Notes under the pieces: generated by a model
What the model was told of the DNA's origin: nothing
The model's database searches: none
The model's input: the letters and a program-made list of their open reading frames with translations, nothing else
Assembly (NCBI GenBank): GCA_016931895.1
Contig: JAFGDY010000097.1
Coordinates: 1-51,646, forward strand
DNA from: Anaerolineae bacterium
GTDB taxonomy: Bacteria; Chloroflexota; Anaerolineae; 4572-78; J111
Length of the DNA: 51,646 bases
Direction: 5' to 3'
Translations under genes and position numbers: made by a program
Shown: in pieces, positions 45,280 to 51,646 of the stretch
Position numbering within the stretch: the first letter of the stretch is position 1
How the letters are laid out: every line of letters begins with the position of its first letter

Positions 45280-45498
45280 AGCGAGGCGAAAAATCTCCTG
45301 ACCAGATTGGGGATATAGTTGGGCAGACACCTTTGCCTTGTCCGGGGTTTGGCCGGGCAAAGAGGTAAACAAACCAGAACCACCTCTGGTAGCGGTCGGG
45401 TCTACCCTTAAAATAGTACGGGTTTGTGATTAAAGCAAGATTAAGATTCAATAAAAAGTCAATGAGAAAGCCCAAAATAGTTCGGGATTCTTTTCGAT
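45280..45498. other. Intergenic region between ABC operon and small-RNA promoter
   Basis: No gene seen. A minus-strand TACTAT near 45410 could be the -10 box of the ABC operon, but the -35 region is poor. Otherwise I find nothing notable. Confidence 0.4.
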
Positions 45499-45527
45499 TT
45501 GACAATTGACCATAACTGATTTACAAT
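45499..45527 (+). promoter_or_regulatory. Strong sigma70-type promoter
   Basis: A perfect -35 box TTGACA (45499-45504), a 17-bp spacer and TACAAT (45522-45527) lie on the plus strand in a gene-free region. Transcription should start near 45534, about 310 bases before hppA. Confidence 0.7.
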
Positions 45528-45533
45528 CGCTGC

Positions 45534-45612
45534 TTGGCAAGGGATTTAATGTAGAGTAAAAATATCGAGCAGTGTAGCTCAGGCTTCGCAGCACCGGCGA
45601 AGCATTTTTTTT
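45534..45612 (+). ncRNA. Candidate small RNA of about 80 nt
   Basis: A consensus promoter and a good terminator bracket this stretch, with no start codon and coding frame of interest between them. The RNA would end in a terminator hairpin and T8. The 5' half is A/T-rich and contains the words GCTTGGCAAGGG and GTGTAGCTCAGG. The sequence does not fold as a tRNA. It could be an independent regulatory RNA, or an attenuated leader of hppA that is normally cut off before the gene. Confidence 0.5.
45583..45612 (+). terminator. Intrinsic terminator of the candidate small RNA
   Basis: GCTTCGC (45583-45589) pairs perfectly with GCGAAGC (45597-45603) around a seven-base loop, followed by A and eight T. 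Confidence 0.8.
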
Positions 45613-45842
45613 GCCCGGATAAAGTTTTTGCCCGGCATGTGTCATTTGTCCGCTTTAATAGTGACATTTTCCACTAGATTTGATACCTTAATTGACCTAT
45701 ACTGTTAGGGTTAAAAAGACACACCGATAAGCAAAATTGTAAATACGAGCAAAAAGCCCTGCGGCCCTCGGTAACATTTCAGGCTATTTCGCCTTAGCCA
45801 AGGCGTTCATAAAAATACATTCAGTTTTTGAGGAGTCAATCT
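45613..45842 (+). promoter_or_regulatory. hppA upstream region with a hairpin near the start
   Basis: No coding frame is seen. GCCCGG occurs twice after T-runs (45613 and 45630 area). Near the gene, CGCCTT (45790-45795) and AAGGCG (45800-45805) form a perfect hairpin 37 bases before the start. A TATACT box occurs near 45700 but without a well-spaced -35 box. Confidence 0.35.
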
Positions 45843-48206
45843 ATGTCGCGTTTTAAAGTTATTCTATTTAGTCTTTTGATAATGCTCTTTACTGCGCCAA
45901 CCGCCCTGGCGGCGCCGCTGCCACAGGATGCGCCCGAACCACTACCCTGGCTGTGGTGGTTAGGGCCAATTGGTTCTCTTATTGCCTTTGTTTTTGTTTT
46001 CGTTTTCTATAATTCGGTGATGAAGGAAAGCGAAGGCACCGAGGTAATGGCCGAAATTGCCCAGGCCGTGCGCGAAGGCGCCATGGCTTATCTCAGGCGC
46101 CAATACAAGGTAGTAATCATTGCCTTTGTGGTGCTCTTTTTGCTGTTTGCCATCTTGGCTTACGGCTTTGGCGTGCAGAACCAGGTTATTCCCTTTGCCT
46201 TCCTCACCGGTGGGTTCTTCTCCGGTTTGTGCGGCTTTATTGGCATGAAAACGGCCACCAATGCTTCGGCCCGCACGGCCAATGCGGCCCGCCGCAGTTT
46301 GAACGACGGCCTGCAAGTGGCCTTCCGCGCAGGCGCGGTAATGGGCCTGGTCGTGGTCGGCTTTGCCCTGCTTGACATTGCCGCCTGGTTCTTGATTTTG
46401 TACTATCTCTTCCCTGTCTCCTTCTTTGGGGAGATGAATCCCCTGCCCCAAATTACAGTGATTATGCTGAGTTTTGGCATGGGCGCTTCTACCCAGGCGC
46501 TCTTTGCCCGTGTGGGCGGCGGTATCTATACCAAAGCGGCCGACGTGGGCGCGGACCTGGTGGGTAAAGTGGAAGCCGGCATCCCCGAAGACGACCCCCG
46601 CAACCCCGCCACCATCGCCGACAACGTGGGCGACAACGTGGGCGACGTGGCCGGGATGGGCGCCGACCTGTATGAATCTTATGCCGGTTCTATCCTGGCC
46701 AGCGCCGCCCTGGGCGTGGCCGCCGTAGCCACCGAAGCCGCCACCAATCCAGCGTTTTTGCAGGGTTTTAGCGAAATTGGCATGCAGTTGCGCTATATGG
46801 CCGCGCCGTTGGCCCTGGCCGCCGTGGGCGTGGTTCTGTCGGTTATTGGCATTTACCTGGTGCGCACCAAAGAAGGCGCCACCATGAGCGACCTGATGGG
46901 CGCAATTAATAACAGTATTACCTATAGTTCCATCGGTATTGCCATTGTCAGCCTGGGCATTGTTTATCTACTGGATTTGAACAAGCCGTTGATGCTCTGG
47001 CTGGCAATTGTGGCCGGTTTGGTGGTGGGGGTCATCATTGGCCGCGCCACCGAGTATTATACGTCTGACGATAGGCCGCCTACCAAACGCATTGCCGACC
47101 AGAGTTTAACCGGCCCGGCCACCGTGATTATTGAAGGTTTGGCCGTGGGCATGCGCTCCACCGCTATCCCGGTTATCTCTGTGGTGCTGGGCATTGCCGT
47201 GAGCTTTTATCTCCCCGGTGGGGCGAGCAACACCCTGATTGGCCTGTACGGGGTTGGTTTGGCCGCCGTAGCCATGCTTTCTACCCTGGGTTTAACCCTG
47301 GCCACCGACGCCTACGGTCCCATTGCCGATAACGCGGGCGGCAACGCTGAAATGGCGCACCTGCCGCCGGAAGTGCGCCAACGCACCGACCAGCTTGACG
47401 CGGTGGGCAATACGACCGCCGCCACCGGCAAAGGTTTTGCCATCGGTTCCGCCGCCCTCACCGCGCTGGCGCTGCTGGCCTCTTACCTGGAAGAAATCCG
47501 GTTTGGCCTGATTCACCTGGGCACAAAAGTAACCGAAGTGCCCATTCCGGGTTACAGCGGCATGGTAAAAGTGGCCGAGATGACCATGGGCGACTTTGCC
47601 GCTTACTACAATATCAACCTGTTAAACCCGGCGGTGTTAATGGGCATCTTTATGGGGGCCATGACCGTGTTTCTCTTCTCCGCCATGACCATGAGCGCGG
47701 TAGGCCGCGCGGCCGGGTCAATGGTGCAAGAAGTGCGCCGCCAGTTCAAAGAATTTCCCGGCATTTTGAAAGGCGAACAAAAGCCGGACTATGCTCGTTG
47801 TGTTGAGATCAGCACCGCCGGCGCGCAGAAAGAAATGATTGCGCCGTCGGTGTTGGGTATTGGGATGCCTATTGTAGTGGGCTTATTCTTGGGCGTGCCC
47901 GGCGTGATGGGCCTGCTGGCCGGCGGCCTGGCCACCGGCTTTACCGTGGCCGTGATGATGGCCAACTCCGGCGGAGCCTGGGATAACGCCAAGAAGGGCA
48001 TTGAAAAAGGCGCGTACGGCGGCAAAGGTTCCGACTCGCACAAAGCTACCGTGGTGGGCGATACCGTCGGCGACCCCTTCAAAGACACCACCGGCCCCTC
48101 ACTCAACATCCTCATCAAGTTGATGTCAATGGTGTCCATTGTGTTTGCCGGTTTGATCTCGCAGTTAGGCACCGGCGGTTTGTTGGGCATGATTCTGGGC
48201 GGGTAA
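45843..48206 (+). CDS. hppA: Membrane-bound ion-translocating pyrophosphatase, predicted K+-dependent type
   Basis: A 787-residue enzyme that hydrolyses cytoplasmic pyrophosphate and pumps H+ or Na+ outwards. The ATG at 45843 has GAGGAG eight bases upstream; a TTG five codons earlier is less likely. About 16 membrane helices are present. The substrate site is intact: DVGADLVGKVEAGIPEDDPR, then DNVGDNVGDVAGMGADLYES, and near the end GDTVGDPFKDTTGPSLNI. The segment GNTTAATGKG has Ala where K+-independent enzymes carry Lys, so K+-dependence is predicted. Whether H+ or Na+ is moved cannot be read safely. It has a signal-like N-terminus ending in ALAAPLPQ. Confidence 0.96.
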   Translation: MSRFKVILFSLLIMLFTAPTALAAPLPQDAPEPLPWLWWLGPIGSLIAFVFVFVFYNSVMKESEGTEVMAEIAQAVREGAMAYLRRQYKVVIIAFVVLFLLFAILAYGFGVQNQVIPFAFLTGGFFSGLCGFIGMKTATNASARTANAARRSLNDGLQVAFRAGAVMGLVVVGFALLDIAAWFLILYYLFPVSFFGEMNPLPQITVIMLSFGMGASTQALFARVGGGIYTKAADVGADLVGKVEAGIPEDDPRNPATIADNVGDNVGDVAGMGADLYESYAGSILASAALGVAAVATEAATNPAFLQGFSEIGMQLRYMAAPLALAAVGVVLSVIGIYLVRTKEGATMSDLMGAINNSITYSSIGIAIVSLGIVYLLDLNKPLMLWLAIVAGLVVGVIIGRATEYYTSDDRPPTKRIADQSLTGPATVIIEGLAVGMRSTAIPVISVVLGIAVSFYLPGGASNTLIGLYGVGLAAVAMLSTLGLTLATDAYGPIADNAGGNAEMAHLPPEVRQRTDQLDAVGNTTAATGKGFAIGSAALTALALLASYLEEIRFGLIHLGTKVTEVPIPGYSGMVKVAEMTMGDFAAYYNINLLNPAVLMGIFMGAMTVFLFSAMTMSAVGRAAGSMVQEVRRQFKEFPGILKGEQKPDYARCVEISTAGAQKEMIAPSVLGIGMPIVVGLFLGVPGVMGLLAGGLATGFTVAVMMANSGGAWDNAKKGIEKGAYGGKGSDSHKATVVGDTVGDPFKDTTGPSLNILIKLMSMVSIVFAGLISQLGTGGLLGMILGG

Positions 48207-48225
48207 TAGCTACTGTTGCCTTATC

Positions 48226-48267
48226 AAAAGGCCTGGCGGTCTTTAAGACCGGGCAGGCCTTTTTTTA
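48226..48267 (+). terminator. Strong intrinsic terminator after hppA
   Basis: AGGCCTG pairs with CAGGCCT and GGTCTT with AAGACC, with a small internal loop, flanked by A4 and T7. It starts 19 bp after the stop codon. It isolates hppA from the NACHT locus. Confidence 0.85.
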
Positions 48268-48319
48268 ACCAGGTAGCAGTTCACCCTATAATCTGTTCGG
48301 CAATCTCTCTTTTGTGTGA

Positions 48320-48325
48320 TATAAT
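48320..48325 (+). promoter_or_regulatory. -10 box of the small membrane protein / NACHT locus
   Basis: A perfect TATAAT lies 78 bp before the ATG at 48404. The -35 region (TTCGGC at 18 bp) is weak, which fits low or regulated expression. Confidence 0.45.
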
Positions 48326-48403
48326 CGTAGTGGCAAAAAGCCTAAGTCATAGGGTTGCAAAGCTGGCTTTGCGCTCCATAAACATCAATCAGGAGGGAAC
48401 ATT

Positions 48404-48745
48404 ATGGACACGCTCCAGGTTATCGCGCTGATCATTATTGCCCTGGTCATTTTGGCCGTAATCATTGCCTTTCGCCAGAGATTGGGCCTGAGTTTGAAAT
48501 TTCTGGGGCTTGACGTGCAAGTTGAAGCCGAAAATGAAGGCCGCCCGCCCCAGGCTCAAACCCAGCCGCCGCCCCCCGCCGGGGTTAGGGTAAAAGATGC
48601 CAAAGCTACCGCAGGCGGCTTGCTGATTGAAGAGGGCCAATCGGCGCAGGGAACGGGCATTGACGTTGAAGGCGTTGAGGTAAAAGACGACATCGTCATT
48701 GGCAAAGGCCAAAGCGGTTCCCCAAAAGACCGGCCCCTGACGTAG
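48404..48745 (+). CDS. Small membrane protein with beta-strand-like tail, upstream of NACHT gene
   Basis: A 113-residue protein with one N-terminal membrane helix (LQVIALIIIALVILAVIIAF, ~4-24), a short basic stretch, a Pro/Gln-rich hinge (~47-63) and a tail with alternating Val, Asp and Gly: VRVKDAKATAGG, GIDVEGVEVKDDIVIGKG. The tail resembles the repetitive beta-strand segments often found next to NACHT-type proteins in Chloroflexota and Cyanobacteria. AGGAGGG precedes the ATG by 8 bases. It ends 38 bp before the NACHT-FGE gene, whose first residues (AGGDINVNQQNIF) have the same beta-strand flavour. It may tether that protein to the membrane. No named family is recognised. Confidence 0.7.
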   Translation: MDTLQVIALIIIALVILAVIIAFRQRLGLSLKFLGLDVQVEAENEGRPPQAQTQPPPPAGVRVKDAKATAGGLLIEEGQSAQGTGIDVEGVEVKDDIVIGKGQSGSPKDRPLT

Positions 48746-48783
48746 ACGCGGGGGAGGGCGGCCGTTCAACTCACTTTGAGAAT

Positions 48784-51246
48784 GTGCAGGCCGGCGGCGA
48801 CATTAACGTCAACCAGCAGAATATCTTTATGCCCCCGTCGGAGCCGGACCGGGCTGAGCAACTGGCTAAATATTTGGGCGTAATGGTCAAAATCTTTGAC
48901 GACCTGCCGCTGGCCCCCTTTGACCCCACCGGCGAGTGCGTTAATATCAACCTCAACCAGGTGTACGTTAGCCTGGATGCCCAGACCGCCCGGCCCATAA
49001 CGCTTGAGGATGGGCAGGCCGGGCAAACCCAGGCTGTGCTGGCCGCGGCCAACCAGCGCGATAAGTTGATTGTCTTGGGCGACCCCGGCTCCGGCAAGTT
49101 TACCTTTTTGAAATTTTTGGGGCTGTGCCTGGCCCAGACCCACCTGGCCCCACCGCAGCAAGCGGAGTGGCTGGCCCGCCTGCGCTGGCCCGTTTATCCT
49201 GAGCAGCCGGAACGCCAGGCCCGCGGCCCGCAGGAAAAAGATGAACCCTTGGGCTACCTGGCCTGGCAGCGCCCGTTGTACGTGCCGGTGCTGGTAGTGA
49301 TGCGCCGATTTGTTGACGTCTCGCTCAATGTTGCCTCGCCCCTGGCCCTGTGGGAACTGATAAAACTGGACCTGGCCGAAAGGGGCTTAACCGATACCGC
49401 CCCCGCGCTTTACGAAACCCTCCGTCGGGGCCAGGCCATGCTGCTACTGGACGGCGTGGACGAAGTGCCGCCCGACCGCCGCCGCCAGGCCTGGCAGTCC
49501 ATTGGCGCGCTGGCCCGCGGCGCCTTCAACCAATGCCCCTGGATTGCCACCTGCCGCGAACTCTCTTTTATTGAAACAGAAGCCGCCGCCAGGGCCGACG
49601 AGCGGGTGATCCTGGCTCCGTTGCAGCAGGCCCAAATCACCGGCTTTATCACAGCCTGGTATCAGGTGTTGGTGCAAAAAGGCAACAAATCGCCCCGCGA
49701 GGCCGAACAACTGACCACCCATTTGATCAACGTGGCTACCCAGGACCCCCGCGTCCATTCCCTGGCCCAAAACCCCATGCTGCTGACCATTATGGCCATT
49801 GTGCAAACCTACCGGGGCGCGTTGCCCCGCGAGCGGGCCAAACTTTACCAGGCCTGTATTGAAATTATGCTGGTGCGCTGGCAGGTGCAAAAAGAAGGCC
49901 CGCAGCACGAACTGCCCGCCTCCCTCAAAGGGGCCAGCCTGGAAACCCTGCAAGCCCTGCTGCAAGAGATTGGCTGGGAGGCCCATCATGCTCCCGGCGG
50001 CGCGGCCGGCCGCGCCGCCGATATTCCCGGCGAGCGCGTTTTTGCCCTTGCCCGCAAACATCTTAAAGACATCGAGCAGGTAACCGCCTTTATGCAGTAC
50101 ACCGAAGAACGGGCGCACCTGCTGATTGGCCGGGGCGGCGAGGACAAACCCTACTACAGTTTCCCCCACCGCACCTTTCAGGAATACCTGGCCGGGTGTT
50201 ACCTTTCTAACCAGGACGATTTTGGCGAGCAGGCCGCGGCCCTGGCCGGTGACGACACCTGGCGCGAAGCCCTGTTGCTGGCCGCCGGCAACCTGGTTTT
50301 TAACATGCAAACCCTGGGCCACCGGGCCTTATTGGCGGCCCTGGCCGACATGCTGCCCGAAACCCAACCCGCTCCCGGCGACGCCCCCGGTTGGCAGTTG
50401 GCGTGGCGCGTGGGCGAAATGCTGGCCGTGCTGGGCGCAGCAGACGCCGCCAAGTATCGCCAGGGCCAAAAGCTGCTGCCCCAGGCCCGGGCCTGCCTGG
50501 CCGCCCTGCTGGCCCACGGCCAATTACAGCCCGCCGAACGCGCCGAAGCCGGGCAAACCCTGGCCGCCCTGGGCGACCCGCGGCCTGGTGTAGGGGTAAC
50601 GGAAGATGGATTGCCCCATATTGCCTGGCGCGCCATCCCCGCCGGTGAATTTATCATGGGCCAGGGCCAAGACGCCCACCCCGTTACCCTGCCTGCCTTT
50701 CAAATTAGCCAATATCCCCTCACCAATGTACAATACGGCGCGTTTGTGGCGGCCGGCGGGTATGAGCATAAAGATTATTGGCCCGAAGCCGTTGCCGCCG
50801 GTTACTGGCGGGAGGGCAAGTTCAAAGGATGGGCGGATGAAGAACCCCGCGACCGGCCCTATGATTTTGGCCCGCCCTTTAACCTGCCCAACCACCCGGT
50901 GGTGGGCGTAAGCTGGTACGAGGCGGTGGCCTTTTGCCGCTGGTTGGGCGAGCTGTGGGGCTGCCCGGCGCGCCTGCCCAGCGAGGCCGAATGGGAAAAA
51001 GCCGCCCGTGGCGCCGACGGCCGGCCCTATCCGTGGGGAGACCACCAGAAGGTGGCCACCCGGTGCAATATGGCCCAAACCGGCCTGGGCGCACCCTGCG
51101 CCGTGGGCATGTTCCCCGCAGGAGCCAGCCCCTACAACGTGTTTGATATGAGCGGCAACGTGTGGGAATGGTGCAGCACGTTTTGGCAAAAAAAAACCTT
51201 ATCCTTTTCGGGTTGTGGACGAGTGGACGGCGGACTATTTGAGTAA
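48784..51246 (+). CDS. NACHT NTPase-FGE/SUMF1 protein, frame lost near the 3' end
   Basis: 820 residues as read from the GTG at 48784, whose ribosome-binding site is weak. The NACHT-type NTPase (~70-390) has a P-loop G-D-P-G-S-G-K-F-T (Lys 105, Phe 106 where Ser/Thr is expected) and an intact Walker B LLLDGVDEV (Asp 223, Asp 226, Glu 227). Helical NACHT-associated sequence includes FPHRTFQEYLAGCYL at ~460. An FGE-sulfatase (SUMF1-like) domain runs from ~605: IPAGEFIMGQG, FQISQYPLTNVQYGAFV, GVSWYEAVAFCRWLG, LPSEAEWEKAARG, YPWG and NVFDMSGNVWEW. After WQKK the frame leaves the family and stops at 51246; the missing end lies in another frame. Such proteins are found in candidate conflict systems. 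Confidence 0.85.
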   Translation: MQAGGDINVNQQNIFMPPSEPDRAEQLAKYLGVMVKIFDDLPLAPFDPTGECVNINLNQVYVSLDAQTARPITLEDGQAGQTQAVLAAANQRDKLIVLGDPGSGKFTFLKFLGLCLAQTHLAPPQQAEWLARLRWPVYPEQPERQARGPQEKDEPLGYLAWQRPLYVPVLVVMRRFVDVSLNVASPLALWELIKLDLAERGLTDTAPALYETLRRGQAMLLLDGVDEVPPDRRRQAWQSIGALARGAFNQCPWIATCRELSFIETEAAARADERVILAPLQQAQITGFITAWYQVLVQKGNKSPREAEQLTTHLINVATQDPRVHSLAQNPMLLTIMAIVQTYRGALPRERAKLYQACIEIMLVRWQVQKEGPQHELPASLKGASLETLQALLQEIGWEAHHAPGGAAGRAADIPGERVFALARKHLKDIEQVTAFMQYTEERAHLLIGRGGEDKPYYSFPHRTFQEYLAGCYLSNQDDFGEQAAALAGDDTWREALLLAAGNLVFNMQTLGHRALLAALADMLPETQPAPGDAPGWQLAWRVGEMLAVLGAADAAKYRQGQKLLPQARACLAALLAHGQLQPAERAEAGQTLAALGDPRPGVGVTEDGLPHIAWRAIPAGEFIMGQGQDAHPVTLPAFQISQYPLTNVQYGAFVAAGGYEHKDYWPEAVAAGYWREGKFKGWADEEPRDRPYDFGPPFNLPNHPVVGVSWYEAVAFCRWLGELWGCPARLPSEAEWEKAARGADGRPYPWGDHQKVATRCNMAQTGLGAPCAVGMFPAGASPYNVFDMSGNVWEWCSTFWQKKTLSFSGCGRVDGGLFE

Positions 51247-51400
51247 AAATGTTGGGCGGGTGTTGCGGGGAGGATCGTTTTATGAGAACGCTGAGCACGT
51301 GTGTTGCGCGTCGCGCCTCGGGCACGGTCCGAACGGCAGGCTCTGGTATCTCGGTTTTCGGGTGGTGCGCCCCCCAGTTTTTGGGGAATCTGGTCTCTGA
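51188..51400 (+). other. Out-of-frame C-terminus of the FGE domain behind an A9 run
   Basis: Nine A occur at 51188-51196. With one A removed, the frame continues as W-Q-K-K-P-Y-P-F-R-V-V-D-E-W and on to GRVLRGGSFYENAEHVCCAS and YLGFRVVRPPVFG, the normal end of an FGE/SUMF1 domain, stopping at 51398-51400. The restored protein would be about 871 residues. The cause is either an indel in the sequence or strain, or slippage on the A-run that yields a second, full-length product. Confidence 0.85.
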
Positions 51401-51415
51401 AACCTCTGGTCTCTG
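51389..51415. repeat. Short direct repeat
   Basis: TCTGGTCTCTG occurs at 51389-51399 and again at 51405-51415, straddling the end of the FGE reading frame. It probably marks insertion or repeat-slippage at the border of the palindrome cluster. Confidence 0.5.
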
Positions 51416-51443
51416 GCCCGCTGAAAATCTGAATCTTACCGAT

Positions 51444-51467
51444 GGTTACGGTTATTCAACCGTAACC
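51444..51467. repeat. REP-like palindrome 1
   Basis: Perfect 10-bp arms GGTTACGGTT and AACCGTAACC around the loop ATTC. The arms are identical to those of palindrome 4. Confidence 0.8.
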
Positions 51468-51476
51468 AGCCTCTAT

Positions 51477-51492
51477 GCCGAGTTAACTCGGC
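51477..51492. repeat. REP-like palindrome 2
   Basis: A 16-bp perfect palindrome GCCGAGTTAACTCGGC with no loop, 9 bp after palindrome 1. Confidence 0.75.
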
Positions 51493-51500
51493 CTAATACC

Positions 51501-51524
51501 GGTTGCAGTTTCAAAACTGCAACC
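51501..51524. repeat. REP-like palindrome 3
   Basis: Perfect 10-bp arms GGTTGCAGTT and AACTGCAACC around TCAA. It follows the same plan as palindromes 1 and 4 but differs at two paired positions per arm, so the pairing is kept by compensating changes. Confidence 0.8.
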
Positions 51525-51546
51525 ATCACTATCGCGGCTTATCGCT

Positions 51547-51570
51547 GGTTACGGTTTTCAAACCGTAACC
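51547..51570. repeat. REP-like palindrome 4
   Basis: Perfect 10-bp arms GGTTACGGTT and AACCGTAACC around TTCA, the same arms as palindrome 1. Confidence 0.8.
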
Positions 51571-51578
51571 TGTCTTAT

Positions 51579-51592
51579 CGGATTTTAATCCG
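51579..51592. repeat. REP-like palindrome 5
   Basis: Arms CGGATT and AATCCG around TT, 8 bp after palindrome 4 and ending three bases before the ATG of the putative transposase. Confidence 0.7.
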
Positions 51593-51595
51593 CCC

Positions 51596-51646
51596 ATGCG
51601 TTCAAGATATAAAATCACCGAGCAAACCCCCGTTTATTTCATTACC
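51596..51646 (+). CDS. 5' end of a REP-associated (RAYT/Y1) transposase, cut by the window
   Basis: From ATG 51596 the frame reads MRSRYKITEQTPVYFIT and runs off the window. RAYT proteins (TnpA_REP, IS200-related Y1 HUH transposases) commonly begin with a basic residue, Tyr/Lys and then a D/P-x-x-Y-F-V/I-T strand of this type. Only 17 codons can be read, so the catalytic His-x-His and Tyr are not seen. The cluster of palindromes immediately upstream is what such transposases act on, and supports the call. There is no clear Shine-Dalgarno, since the start directly follows palindrome 5. Confidence 0.6.
   Translation, partial: MRSRYKITEQTPVYFIT

Noticed and set aside
45570-45612. tRNA-like word GTGTAGCTCAGG
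   Set aside because: The word resembles a D-arm, but no acceptor stem, anticodon arm or T-arm fits around it. The rest forms a terminator hairpin.
51444-51592. CRISPR array
   Set aside because: The repeats are palindromes of different sequence with 8-22 bp spacers, not identical repeats with 30-40 bp spacers, and no cas genes are near.

Overview
The window looks like chromosomal DNA of an uncultured, filamentous-type Chloroflexota bacterium (Anaerolineae or a close relative). Four things point there: the order rpsF-ssb-rpsR, a zinc-binding S18 with a long N-terminal tail, many Thr/Pro-rich secreted proteins (SBBP and YVTN propellers, dockerin-like repeats, a lipoprotein), and very large signalling proteins built from kinase, AAA, TPR, FHA and propeller parts. 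This is judged from protein character only; no 16S rRNA or tRNA gene is visible. No CRISPR array, prophage or complete insertion sequence was seen.

Layout. 1-2.9 kb (minus): rpsF, ssb, rpsR and a membrane-anchored parvulin PPIase, with a promoter and a hairpin leader that may be an S6:S18 autoregulatory site. 3.1-5.7 kb (plus): a lone receiver protein, a PAP2 phosphatase remnant, and a membrane-anchored GH39-like protein with an altered acid/base motif. 5.7-14.4 kb (minus): a membrane glycosyltransferase, two secreted dockerin-bearing proteins in one operon behind a long leader with an intrinsic terminator, and a lipoprotein. 14.4-23.6 kb (mostly minus): housekeeping genes priA, MEMO-like, rhomboid, gmk, tmk, an R3H/AAA protein and a GNAT protein, plus a zinc-ribbon FmdB-like protein on the plus strand. 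23.9-32.3 kb (plus): a glycoside hydrolase cluster (GH5-like with LysM, GH3, GH5-like), tyrS and a membrane-anchored alpha/beta hydrolase.

32.3-41.6 kb is a signalling island. A membrane protein fusing a histidine-kinase-like module, without the phospho-acceptor His, to a TolB-type propeller is divergent from a Ser/Thr kinase-AAA-TPR protein. The latter is followed by an FHA-GAF-PAS-histidine kinase-receiver hybrid. The last two resemble an HstK-type kinase split into two genes, with FHA as a plausible phospho-Thr reader. 41.5-45.3 kb (minus): a Gld-type ABC exporter operon (ATPase, permease, GldG-like, DUF4340). 45.5-48.2 kb (plus): a candidate small RNA with its own promoter and terminator, then a membrane pyrophosphatase of predicted K+-dependent type.

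48.4-51.6 kb is the accessory end and the most unusual part. A small membrane protein with a beta-rich tail precedes a NACHT NTPase-FGE/SUMF1 protein whose Walker A Ser/Thr is replaced by Phe and whose last ~65 codons lie in another frame behind a run of nine A. Next comes a cluster of five perfect palindromes, and at the very edge the first 17 codons of what looks like a REP-associated (RAYT/Y1) transposase. The palindromes are therefore probably REP-type elements served by that transposase.
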